From positions 13,370 to 77,369 of the forward strand of contig RHPI01003536.1 of NCBI GenBank assembly GCA_009103225.1: 64,000 nt of DNA, read 5' to 3'. Under the pieces are notes generated by a model. It searched no databases, had not been told where the DNA came from, and saw nothing but the letters and a program-made list of their open reading frames with translations. The translations under genes and the position numbers were made by a program. This stretch comes from Chlorokybus atmophyticus. Its lineage: Eukaryota > Streptophyta > Chlorokybophyceae > Chlorokybales > Chlorokybaceae. Positions 48,601 to 60,669 of the stretch are shown here, piece by piece. The first letter of the stretch is position 1; each line of letters starts with the position of its first letter.

Positions 48601-49599
48601 GAGTCCTCCCCCCAAAGGTGCCCGTTCCTCAGCTCTCTGCATCTTGCTTTGTTCAAGGGTGCGAGAAGAAGCGCCATCCGCTCCCTCGCCGCTCATGTTT
48701 TTTATCATGACATGGCTTGGCATTCGTCCTTCTTCCTTATGGTATTCACGCATTCGAGATGAGTTTGCTGTTGTTGCAGATATAAGCATGCGTGAGTTGG
48801 CTGTTTTGAAACCTACCGACAACTGTGTGTTGACAAGTCATCAGCATTTCGACCGATTCAAGCAAGCGCACATCATAACTGTGAAGTTCATGAATTATAC
48901 TCATGTAGCAACGTGGTTGGATACATCCATGCTGGACAAGATGTATGCACTCAAATGTTTCGCGCCCGAGCAATCGCCTGTCAAATGCACCAATTATAAT
49001 AAACGTATTAAGATCTCATATATATATATATATATATTATACTTGAAGTATACTAAGCGGTATATTATACCGGTCAGTATACTGACCACGTAACTCTCGC
49101 ACGTACCTATCGTATTGGATCGAGTAAACTGCGCCTAAGCCTTACAACTATTCCTGTCATTTTGCCTACTCTAGGTTTCAAGTAGTGGTAGCACTGGTAG
49201 AGCCCTAACCGTACCTGTCATGCAAGTGGGCCAACACTTGGCGCTCCTGAAAATGACTACGCGACGCCTCACCCGCTAACGATGACGTCGATGTTGCGTT
49301 GGTGCAGTCTCCTGATCTCATGTGGCAATGGCCCCTGCGCAAACAGCATGCCTGAGCTTGGACGCCTTACGTAACATGTCACAGTGGGGTTGCACTACTA
49401 CACCAAAGTCAAGCGGAAGTTCAATGAATGTGTTGTTACACTCAACCACCTCCAGAACAGGTTGAGCAGCCTGGCGGCAAGTCGATCCCACAGTCCTGCC
49501 GCATGCATGCACACGTAAGCGTCATCAGAAGTGCGATGCAGCGCGTGTTGTGAGCAGGCAATGAGCAACACAACACAACACAAAGGTCACGTGCAGGCC

Positions 49600-50663
49600 T
49601 CAACCGGTAAGCATGGTTGCAATCGAACCTGGAGTGTAGCAGTAGTGCGTGCCTGCCAACAACAGCAACTGTTATTGTGGTACAGGTCCGTCATGTGCGT
49701 GCGCATGTCAGCAGTGATGCGAGAGGCCAACACGAACACTACAAGTGCACGACTCACAATCGCAGCAGCCGGTCCACGCGTAATCGGACTGGTTGCCACT
49801 AATGCGCTTGCACGCCTGCAGATGCATGTCGTGCCGCTGCACCGTCAGGTCGTAAAGCGGCAGAAACAGCAGCCGATCAGAAGAAGAAGATGCGCGCATC
49901 ACCATCTGAAAACAGAGGACATGTTGGGTGACGCAGAGAGTTGACAAACACGCACGCACGCACGCACGCAAACACACCTCTTGTAGTATGCGGTCCTGCG
50001 TGGCCACGTGGTTTGTCTCCACCATGCGCGGTTCCATCCTCGCGCACGTGCAGTTGCTTCGGTGCGTTGGGTCGGACAGGTTCCACGCGCCCGAGTGCGG
50101 GAAGTGCTGCGCGCTGTACCCCACCAGATGATTCATCATGGCATCATGCTTCGTGATGTGGTGTGGTGTTGTCTCTCACCTCATCCCTCTGATCACAGCG
50201 ATCTTGCCCGCGCCGGGGGTGGTCACAAACTGTTCCAGCTGGGATTGGAGGCTGATCATGTCTACGGCAAACCTTTCGATGTCAAAACTCTGCGCACGAG
50301 CAGTCGTGCTTTGTTAGAAGTAAGTAGCTACCTTCATTACCGGTAACCAGGCGGAACTATGGCTGCTTTGCTTTGCCATTGTACTCAGGCGGCTGAATGC
50401 ATGCACACACGCATGCAGTGCGAGTGTGCGCGTGTGCGTGCGTGCGTGTATGTATACACACACGTACTGCGTAGTGTAGGCCGTAGTTGACGATGGCGAT
50501 ATCAGCCAAATCCAGAAATCTCGCCAGCACGTCCTTGTTGTAGTAATTCACGCGGGCAAACAAAAAGAGCGTGCCGTACCTCGGTGCCGCCACACCCTGT
50601 CATCAGAAAACAAGTGTGACTTCATCATGACAGCGCATATGGCACAACAACAGGCAGGGAAAG

Positions 50664-50701
<38 letters not shown>

Positions 50702-51011
50702 CTCACTGACCTTTGTAAAGGATGCGCCGCGCTCTGCCAATATTGTCCTGAGCCAAGCCACCCTTTTGTCCGAGCCCGGTGCGGCGTTCTCACCCGCACG
50801 CACTAGCCCGCACATCAATGAGTAGAACGTCTGCAAGTGGCGTGTGCGTGAAGACGCATGCATACAACTACGCCTGCATGCGCGCACGCATGTGTGCAAG
50901 GACGCGCGTGCGTGTACTCCAGAATGTTTCCCTGTGTGCATGCATGCGAGTGCGGGTGCGGATGCATATGCTCTTTGCCCCGTGCAACGGTGCGCGCGTG
51001 GCAGGGAGAAA

Positions 51012-51076
<65 letters not shown>

Positions 51077-51744
51077 NCAGTTCAGACAGCAGCAACTGCA
51101 GTGTGTGCAGCATGCGCACCTGGAACATGATGGAGTCGCCAACCATGATGACTGTCTTGTTGCCTATGAGCTCCGCCAGTAGTGCCATTGGATGGGGGCT
51201 GCCACCAAGGGTGTCGTCATGATCCATACTGTCCTCTTCATACGGATCCCACGTTGGCCTGACAGACAGTAGGGCAGGTTGCGTTCAGTCTTGTCTCTCT
51301 CAACCATCCCAATCATGCTGATCACAGGACAGAAAACATCAATGCATGCATCCAGCCCGCATGTTTCTCTAGATCTTACCATTCTGTGGGTTTTGGCCTT
51401 GCTGCGCAGTGTTTGTAGTCTTTGGCGTCGTCTCCTTCGTGCATGAAGTTCAGCGTGACGCAGGGTGGGCTGCGCTCGCAGTCTGCAAACGTGACGGGCG
51501 TCACGCCATCCTCAAGGAAGCGCTCCGCCCTGCCTTCAAGAGACTGGTAGCAACGCTCCCTCACTGTGGATGGCCTCTCACGTGGAATGAGCTCAATCTC
51601 AAGACTCTGAGTGATATTGTCCTGGTCACCTTCATCAGCTGCTGCAGTCAGCAGAGAAGAGGACGCTGCCAGCAGCGAAGCAATGAAGGCAGACAGCAGC
51701 GCTGATAGCAATGCTGAGGAGGAGCAGGAGGCTGAGCCCGCCAT
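49600..51744 (-). CDS. PC-esterase (SGNH/GDSL-like acyl-esterase) PCE2, nine exons, 406 aa
   Basis: Members of this family (Pmr5/Cas1p, plant TBL) transfer or remove acyl, usually acetyl, groups on glycans in the Golgi. Exons are 51744-51380, 51258-51120, 50830-50711, 50596-50468, 50392-50372, 50289-50180, 50113-49978, 49905-49758 and 49652-49600. They join in frame to 1221 nt. Exon 5 would use a GC donor (PCE1 has GT there). An Ala/Ser/Leu-rich signal sequence is at the N-terminus. The GDS motif MVGDSI puts the catalytic Ser at 164. DCTHYCYTPGS near the C-terminus gives Asp389 and His392. NYGLHYA at the end of exon 4 matches the N-x-G-x-H block. No disablement seen. Confidence 0.8.
51012..51077. 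repeat. 65-G homopolymer and N in PCE2 intron 2
   Basis: The run is poly-C in the gene's sense orientation and sits in the same intron as the poly-C tract of PCE1. The N marks that the run was not spanned. Confidence 0.95.
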
Positions 51745-51918
51745 GCACGCTCCCTCTCACTGAGAGCTGCTTTTGAGAGAGAAGAAGCCGACAAGGTGTT
51801 GGGTTGCAAGCTGTGTTTCTACACAAGCTTGTCCTAGGCTTCTTCCTTACGCCTTTCTACTGCCTAGTTCCAGCTACACTGCGATTTTTTCAACAGCTTT
51901 GAATGAACAACCATACTG

Positions 51919-51954
<36 letters not shown>

Positions 51955-52599
51955 TAAGCGTAGTACACGCGACGATGCCACGCGAGCTTGAAGAGGCGCG
52001 AGCTTCCTTTGAGAGCGTTGGCTCCCCGCAGAGCATCATTGCAGGCTACTGTAACCTTCAAGCTATTGAATAGTTGCAAGTTTAACTCGCACGCTGGAAC
52101 CGGTTCTTCATGTACCGAATTCCAAGATATGTGTCGTACAACACCGGGGCACAACCTGTCAGCTGCACAGCGCGCACCAAGAAGTAATACTTCGACCTAG
52201 CACACGTGCCGCACGCGCCAACCGTGACTTTCAGTCTGTAAGGCGCCTAAGCTTGAGCCGACATCACAGCGTGGTGTGTGTCATCCTTTCAGTGACACCC
52301 AACGCCGACTGCCGACCAAAGCACACCACACTGCCATGTCGTGAAATCATCCATTGATTCTCACATTGATGCTCACTTATGCCTCTTGTGTCACAAAGCA
52401 GACAGCCACCATGGCGTGTTCGCACAGTCTAGTATCTCGTATGCAATAAGCAAATACAACGGTTCAATCTCAATGAGTGCATAGCCTACAACAATACAAC
52501 ATGTCAAATCATGGGCAACAATAATCAATTCGTCGCATATCCGCGTTGAGTACATAAGGTCCATGGTTTTTTGATGAGGGCACAAACTTCATGCAACTA

Positions 52600-54190
52600 T
52601 TTAAGGTAATCCATACCACGTTACTTGTGAAACGGAAAAGTATGTTAAGACTAATATGATATTTTTGCACGACCATCCGACTGATGATTGTTATGGAATG
52701 ATAGCGCTAGCACAACAATAGATGCTGTTGTTAGACTTACACTATTATTGCGAATAATAACTTACTTACCTATATATCAATCCAGCAAAACTAGCATTAT
52801 TGAATGCAATGTTGTGCTTAACGATCATGTCCTAGACGAGTGTTTGCTACCTGTATCATAATGATCTATTGGTATGAGCCACAGCTTATGACCTTTAATA
52901 CTATTTCTGTTTCATTTTCATTCGTCTTTGCAAACAACTCAAATAACATCTAGCAACAAATGAAAAGCACCGGGCTAGTTGAATGCTTTGAAACAAGTAG
53001 GCAACGTGCGTTATTAAGCATTATGTTTGCAACAAAAAACATACATGAATGAACTTATGCATAGATTAACTCTGGAGTTTATATTCTTCGCACGTAGACC
53101 TTTTTGTAATGTATTATGGTTGTAGCCTATAATGGCTGTATCAACACTGCCCAAGGTTTGTTGAAGCTTGTAGAGTTTCATCACCTTAAAAAATGTTCAA
53201 CGATGGCTAGCCAACAAAAATAAAGCTAAAGACCACGTGACAACAGGGTATTGGTAATAATATGTACTATTACATGCGAGTGGGTAAATAATGTCACATA
53301 CATTGTACAATAGCACAAGAAGAAGTCATTTACTACAATCATTTGTAAAAGATTTATGCCATAACATACCCTAAATGGCATTTCATCACAAAGATTTTAT
53401 ATACGCGACTTGTTTGTGTTGTCATCGATAAAGCTCAGTTTTAACTAAGTAATAAATACTTATACATCAACATAATACAATATATATTAATGTGTACCTG
53501 TACAAAAGCTGATAGTCATTATGTGAAGGTTTGTGAAAATAACCTTTATTAGGTTAGGATATTGTGTTCATGAACAAACCAATCTGTATGTATACTTGTA
53601 GCAATTACGCAGAAATAGATCAAGTTGTGCATAAAGAGTACGAGTCAAAGCTCAAATCTTGCAAATCACTTAAAGTCAACATGTACAACTTGAGTTTTTT
53701 TAACAGTCAGCTGATAATCAATCTGCTATCCGCAAGTTTACAGTTTCTGCACCCCCATGTTGACACACGATAGAAATGTATACACACAAGCAGATCAAGT
53801 CGTTTGAAGAATTAATTTTCAAGCCACTTCCCTTGTCGCAACACGCAACAGGCTCAACATATGTGCGTAATAGCGAGATGATGCGGTCCGTACAATAACA
53901 GAACTGCTCTCACCTGCACTGTCTGCAATGCACTTTTGTCAGCAAGTGCATACATCACCTAGGCAACTTGTTTGCTTGCGTGCTAACATTGCTGTATGGA
54001 CTAAGACACTCAGCCTTTACTATATATACATCAATAGTCCTGACACTAACTGGGCACAACTAGTCAACTTACACCCAACAACTATTTACTGAATTGAAAG
54101 AATTATACCCTTAACGAACAACCACGCCTGCAAATGTTAAGATACTCTACTACCAGGTGTGCGTGTATGACCCACTGCAGCAGCAGCAGC
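52600..54190. other. Intergenic, AT-rich
   Basis: No gene seen. The part from about 53905 to 54130 is the 3' flank of GT61B and matches 37880-38110. Confidence 0.45.
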
Positions 54191-54196
54191 AGCATC

Positions 54197-55939
54197 TCAC
54201 GTACTCAGTTGAACACTCCCTATCCCCTCCTCATCGCAGTAGCTCCTCATCCACTCCTGTCTCCCCTCATCCATCCACTCCTCCACCACCCCCTTGACCC
54301 ACCCCTTCACATCCCCCACACTCACCTCAAAGTCCGGACTGTAATTGTACCCAACATAACCCATGCTCCCCCTCAGCCCCGCGCACGAGGTGGACACATT
54401 ACTCCCCTGTGGGAAACCAAACTTGAGGGAGTAGTCTTTGGGGACAAGAGAGACTTTGACTAGAGTGTCGTTGGAGCGCTGCCAGTCGGCCAGGAAACCA
54501 ATCGCAGAGGAGTAGGTGGAGGCAGGAGACCTGAGAGGGGGGAGGGGTGAGCGTGAGTGTGTAACAGTAGACTGGTGAGGTGATAGGATGCGTGTGAAAC
54601 AGAGGTGTGACAGTGGTGTTTGTGTGTGCTTCTTACCAGTGGCCGTGTCCGCACTCGGAGTCGATCTGCACGTAAGCAATCACGGTGTTAGCATCGACTA
54701 CAAATGCAACTGTCCAGTATCACAGGCAGCACAGGCCACTAGTGTACTCGCATGATCGGCACAATGCCTCCAGATAGGGCTCTCACCTCCAGGAAGGCAG
54801 CGCAGCGAGGCAGGAACAGGGACAGAGCCCCGTGGCCGCCGTGCGTGCCCACGTACACGTCCACATTTGCAATCCCCAGTATCTGGGAGTAGAGGGTTGA
54901 TTATCATTCATGCGTGAAGATACAGTGCATCACACACACAGGCATGTGCGCACGCACGCACGCACACATACCTGATCTCGGAACTCCGGGTGCTTCTTAG
55001 GGTCGAGCTGGCACGCAAAGTGCGCTCCCTCCAGCTCATCAATATCTGTGACATACACTCTTTGCACCCCCTCTTCCTTCACCGTCTCCACGACCCCCTT
55101 CACCACCTCATCCATGTTGACAATCTTCCTGTGCCACATGTGCTTGCGCGCGTACACGCCGAAGCGTATCTCCTCTCCGTCCATCGGTCTCGACACGCGT
55201 GGAGGGGGTACCTTGAGATAATCCCACGCAGAGGTGCGGTAAGCAGCCAATGCACGGTTTACTTGGGAGTCTGTATAGATGCGAGAGCGAGGGAATAGAT
55301 GACGCAAAGGCCAGATCCACATCTGGTTGATGATGAGGGTCTCAAAGCAGGTGACGGTGTTGCCCTCGAGGGCAATGAGGTCCGCCTGCACGTGTGAAAA
55401 CAACACAATGTCAGTCAAGACAGATAGTTGAAGGATGTACACCCCCACACGTGCACGCACAGTAACACACCTCGGGGGTGATCGACAACGTGACGTGTGT
55501 AAGGTGCGCCGCAAGTGCGTAGTTTGCTTCCAATGCTCGATAAAAGTGCTGATCCGCTAAAAAACGCTCCACCTTGCCTCCAATCTTCTCCTCATACTCC
55601 TCCAAGACCTGGACGGCGCTCTCGTGCAGGACGTTCTCCATCATGTGGTGGTTGGGGTTGGGACTCCTTACTCTTACACGCATGGTCACGCCTGGAACCC
55701 AACGGGGAGGAGGAGAGAGGGTCTTAGCTGAGGGTGTGAAGCGTATGGTTGGGGTGAAGCTCTCCTCGTAGGAGTCAGCCCATTCAGGACCAGCAAGCTT
55801 GAGCTCAGGGGACTCGTCAAGCCAGGTCTCATTGCGACCCACAAACACGTAGCGGAAGCGGGAGGGAGGTGTCTCGATGCAAACATTCTTCAACACCGCT
55901 GATAGGGGAGGACCATCCTGCAGGTTTTAACAGGTTGGT

Positions 55940-55998
<59 letters not shown>

Positions 55999-57742
55999 NN
56001 NNNNNNNNNNNNNNNNNNNNNNNNNNNNNNNNNNNNNNNNNNNNNNNNNNNNNNNNNNNNNNNNNNNNNNNNNNNNNNNNNNNNNNNNNNNNNNNNNNNN
56101 NNNNNNNNNNNNNNNNNNNNNNNNNNNNNNNNNNNNNNNNNNNNNNNNNNNNNNNNNNNNNNNNNNNNNNNNNNNNNNNNNNNNNNNNNNNNNNNNNNNN
56201 NNNNNNNNNNNNNNNNNNNNNNNNNNNNNNNNNNNNNNNNNNNNNNNNNNNNNNNNNNNNNNNNNNNNNNNNNNNNNNNNNNNNNNNNNNNNNNNNNNNN
56301 NNNNNNNNNNNNNNNNNNNNNNNNNNNNNNNNNNNNNNNNNNNNNNNNNNNNNNNNNNNNNNNNNNNNNNNNNNNNNNNNNNNNNNNNNNNNNNNNNNNN
56401 NNNNNNNNNNNNNNNNNNNNNNNNNNNNNNNNNNNNNNNNNNNNNNNNNNNNNNNNNNNNNNNNNNNNNNNNNNNNNNNNNNNNNNNNNNNNNNNNNNNN
56501 NNNNNNNNNNNNNNNNNNNNNNNNNNNNNNNNNNNNNNNNNNNNNNNNNNNNNNNNNNNNNNNNNNNNNNNNNNNNNNNNNNNNNNNNNNNNNNNNNNNN
56601 NNNNNNNNNNNNNNNNNNNNNNNNNNNNNNNNNNNNNNNNNNNNNNNNNNNNNNNNNNNNNNNNNNNNNNNNNNNNNNNNNNNNNNNNNNNNNNNNNNNN
56701 NNNNNNNNNNNNNNNNNNNNNNNNNNNNNNNNNNNNNNNNNNNNNNNNNNNNNNNNNNNNNNNNNNNNNNNNNNNNNNNNNNNNNNNNNNNNNNNNNNNN
56801 NNNNNNNNNNNNNNNNNNNNNNNNNNNNNNNNNNNNNNNNNNNNNNNNNNNNNNNNNNNNNNNNNNNNNNNNNNNNNNNNNNNNNNNNNNNNNNNNNNNN
56901 NNNNNNNNNNNNNNNNNNNNNNNNNNNNNNNNNNNNNNNNNNNNNNNNNNNNNNCTTTTACTTACAGTGACGTAGTCTGTGACAAAGTCTGGTGTCGGAG
57001 GGGCGACGGTCACCTCTCCGGCTGGCTTCATTCCCCCTCCAGGCAGGTCCCTGAACACCATCGGTCCCCACCCCGTGCCGGGCAGAGCAGACGCCTCGCA
57101 TGAGGGCAGAAACGCCGCCCTCCTGAGGAAGACAACTAGTAAGTACAACACGCCCGTACGCATGCAAGCCATGACACAGAATGACACCCTCTTGGTCTCT
57201 CACCTGGCCAGGATGGAAGGGTCGATTGGTGTCTCTTCGCTGGTGCTGGAGTTGCCAATAGTAGTACTACTACCATCCCTATCGCACATGCATGCAGCAG
57301 AGGAGGGGGGTTGCAACTGTGTGGCCAGCGCTCCCCCTCTCATCGTCAGGAAGCGTCCGCCGCCCCCCTGCAGGAGGAGGATGACCAGGGCGAAGGCCAG
57401 GGGGCCAAGCAGGAACACCGATACAAGGCCCAGGGAACGCAAAGGACGGGAAGACCAAGGCCAGGGCCAGGAGGAAGACCCAACAGAAGGAGACGGGGGC
57501 CTCTCTGCAGGAGGCAAGGTGTCGATGAGTTTGACATGACAAGTATGACATGACAAGTGTGACAAGACAGATGTGTTTGTTTCTGGCCACACACTTGACT
57601 CGCCTGCGTCTTCCCATGCTTGCTTCATCGCTACATGTGCCCCACTTCGCCCGCCTTCTGGCGACCCTTCGCCGCTACTGCTGCCAGCACTGCCATACAT
57701 GCTGCTGGCGCTGCGCCTCCCCGGGCCAGGTATGCTGCTCAT
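54197..57742 (-). CDS. GT61-like (DUF563) glycosyltransferase GT61B, seven exons, 671 aa
   Basis: A probable Golgi glycosyltransferase. Exons are 57742-57204, 57122-56966, 55917-55471, 55385-54972, 54882-54787, 54665-54637 and 54530-54197. All junctions are GT-AG and phases agree, giving 2016 nt and a TGA stop. Residues about 104-124 (VSVFLLGPLAFALVILLLQ) form a single membrane segment after a Ser/Gly-rich cytoplasmic tail, so the topology is type II. The lumenal part carries PNPNHHMMENVLHE, RFGVYARKHMWHRKIVNMDE and VDVYVGTHGGHGALSLFLPR (the GT61 G-x-HG-x-x block, GTHGGHGA at 531-538), then DSECGHGHW. An alternative start at 57172 (MACMRTGVLYLLVVFL) would drop the first exon. The 1-kb gap lies in intron 2. 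Donor sugar and acceptor are unknown. Confidence 0.75.
55945..56954. repeat. (GA)n microsatellite and 956-bp assembly gap in GT61B intron
   Basis: A GA run at about 55945-55998 leads into Ns at 55999-56954. Confidence 0.95.
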
Positions 57743-57749
57743 GGTGGCG

Positions 57750-59900
57750 TACAACTACACCGCTTCTGACGATGACAACTACGACAAATACAGCTACCAC
57801 TGTGTTGGGCTGCTGAGTTGTGTGACAATTTCGTTGACAGACTTACGACGAGCGAGATGCGCTAGCTCTTGCCGCAAGCTTACTGCTAGGACGGCGGGAA
57901 GTCGTGCCAGACGACCCAAGAAACAAAAAAATAACAAAAACGAGCAAGATGCGCTGAGCACGCAGAGCAGAGCAGAGCAGAGGCTTGCGCAGTATTGCGC
58001 ACGCGCCAGCCTTTCTTTCCAAACCTTCAGCCTCCCCTGCCAGCTTGACTTCTTCTCGAGCACCGGTTTGCCGGTCGGTCAATCGGTCAAGTTGATCAGG
58101 GGTTCTCCGCATGCAGACCGGTGGCAAGCCGCCCCTTGGCCGGCTGAGGGAAACGCGCCCGGTCCGACCGTACCCTGCGGCTTGCGGCATCGGCCAGGAG
58201 AGGAACGTGCGCCTTTGATACTTTGGCTGCGCGAGGAGGCTAACTTATGATCATCGCGTGATCATTATAGCCTATCAGGCTATCAAATATTAGGTTTGTC
58301 GTTGTCGTATTAGGCAAGCCTGGCCCAGGCAGGGCCTCTGATTTAGAGGGGAAGGCATGACTCATGTTGTTTGGCGTTGCGCAGCTTGGACTGTGGCGTT
58401 AGTCATCCGACAGGTTGAAGCTGAAACTTGTCAAGGTGTGAAACCTCTAGGGTTCGACCCTAGTACAGTGTATACGCACGTGCCAAGGGGGCATTCTGAT
58501 GGCAACGCGAACTGCACGAACTTGCACATCGACGGTACAACCTGCTGATCCCCCCCCAAAGGCGATGCACGATCAGCAACGAAAGTACCCAGTACGGTAA
58601 TCCATGCAATACCGTAAGCTAAACTTAGTGCCACGAAAGTCTTCCTATAATAAATAATCCGGCGAGGCTCTGTACAACGAAAGTGTTACTAACTTGCCGG
58701 CAGCCAGACTAATGCTTCCAATGACATTGGACTACATGCATCGGTTGGCGGGGTTTCGGGGGAGAACAACTTATACATTCTGGCGGCGCCTTTTATGAAG
58801 ATTTTGTGGCACTACGGTATCATGGAAAAGAGTATGACATTTGTAGTGGTATGTTACCATACTTTTGATTGAGTTGTTAGTAATAATCTCTGATAATATA
58901 ATGTACCTCATCACATTCACGTTGATTTTGCTTGATGCATAGTTGAAATGACATGACAATGTGCGATGTTGTTTCGGATAATACTGATCTCGCATTTTGT
59001 GTCCACCGGTGTAACACATCATTATAAGCACTACGCTATGGCAGCAAAAGTTGCTGCCATATTAAAAGCCATATGTCCCGTATGTATCCCACCGCGTAAA
59101 GGTAATATTGTTGCTCAATTCAAATTGCGGCGCAAAAATGGCCACGACTGTGTAGTTGATAATGCTTGTAACAAATCATTTTGGCAAAACCTCAGACAAC
59201 ATTGCCGCGCGGGTTTTATATACAAAGGCTCGGCATATAATATTATTATGCAACTTTAATGGCTTAATTGAATGAGCGCAAATACACATAGCTAGTAGCT
59301 ATACCATATCTTACATGTAGGATCTATCATTCGCATGTATGCGGCGGCTGCGTACGGGTGCTTACATTACAATACATCAGGATAAAACATACATTAAAAT
59401 TTATATAATCTCATTTATCCGAACGACCGATTACAAAATTGACGCGATATGCACAACGCCGGTATTTGTTATTTGCGTTGATTGATATGATAATCTATTA
59501 TATATTGGTGCAGTATGTTCAAACACAATCATCGATTAACCATTGAAAATTTGCATAATTGGTTTGAAGCAATTATAAAAACATCTTTAACCGACTCTTT
59601 CTTAACAGACACATCAAGAAGGTTGGGACATTTAAAATATACGGCACGTATATTGATTTTATTGCGTTTTACCCCAGCTTTATACACATAAAGACCAAAA
59701 GGCAGTTTGGGGACATTTATGTTTGAAGGTATATGGCAAAAGTAAAGAGTGGGCCTTGAAATCCAGCAAGGTAAAAAGTTGAATAATGATATGCAAATCA
59801 TGACTGTAATTGTTCATGATACCACTATCAGGCTTATTTGGTCGGCCTGCGTGTTGTCATGCCTATCGCCCAAGCATGCCAGTCGTCATCGGGCATGCCT
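57750..59900. other. Upstream flank of GT61B and unrecognised sequence
   Basis: Plus-strand frames at 57573-58250 are partly antisense to GT61B exon 1 and not convincing. The segment 58554-58670 is the second copy of the 117-bp repeat. From 58700 to 59900 the sequence is AT-rich, with short frames (58966-59259 plus, 59529-59801 minus) that I do not recognise. Confidence 0.4.
58554..58670. repeat. 117-bp perfect dispersed repeat, copy 2
   Basis: Identical to 47060-47176. Sequences on both sides differ between the copies. Confidence 0.95.
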
Positions 59901-59904
59901 ACAG

Positions 59905-60470
59905 CGAGACCCTCGCCCGGCTTACCAGCATGGCGACCCGCGCGCGTCTCTGACCAGTAGCTAGGTCATGTCTCTAGAGTAGCTCATGACCATAGCCTAC
60001 ATAGGCACCGCGCGTAGCTGTTTAGTTGTGAGTTCAGTTATCAGTCGGGTGCTATATCGAGTGGGATTTCCTGTGGAAATAGCCTCGACATGACCGTTAG
60101 CTTATGTTCTGGACAGTCATGAGTTGACTTGTATAAGTAAGCACAGTGTTCACCGGATCAGCTGGTGACACTGTAAGTGAGAAAGCTAAGAGCTTGTGAA
60201 GCGACTTGAACTACGAAACACCCCGTCCCGGTTCCCAAGAATCCCCTCACCGTGTGAGAGCCTGTGCATGTTCTTGTGCACTGTGCTTGTCCTTACTGTG
60301 AGCTTTATGTACTTGGTCACGGTGTGCTTGTTGGCATCAATCAGGGCATAGCATCCACGTGTTGCTTGCTCATTCACCTCACTTAACAGTGTAATTTCTC
60401 TTCCACTCATGCAAAAAACTGTGTAAACAGCACTACCTATAGTAGTGGCTTGTTGACTTACAGTGTCACC
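59905..60470 (+). repeat. LTR-like or leader segment upstream of the Gag-like gene
   Basis: Matches 26665-27235 in inverted orientation over about 550 bp, at roughly 80% by eye. It ends about 200 bp before the Gag-like start codon, where a 5' LTR plus leader would be. I did not find a clear primer-binding site, and the right-hand LTR would lie outside the window. Confidence 0.5.
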
Positions 60471-60669
60471 CTCTTTGCTCAAGTGAGTGTAGTTGCAGGC
60501 TGTACATCAGCATCGCAATCTGTAGTTGTACACATCGCAGTGCAGTGCTGTCACCGTCAGCGCATAGCGCGCACAAGCGCTAGTGTGTTGGGTGATAGCA
60601 ACACTGGAGATTCCATTGTAGAGCACAAATACTCTACCCTTCATCCACTTTCACCATCGCATCAGCTGT

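Larger units (their letters stand above)
48600..52600 (-). repeat. Inverted segmental duplication, right arm
   Basis: Reverse complement of 32400-37100. It carries the intact PC-esterase PCE2, plus the TC run at 51920-51952 and the GGTCAGTATAC-rich segment at 49040-49090. Confidence 0.8.

Noticed and set aside
58380-58500. tRNA-like T-arm (AGGGTTCGACCCTAG)
   Set aside because: The stem-loop does not give the 7-nt T loop with a 5-bp stem, and no D-arm, anticodon arm or acceptor stem can be drawn around it.
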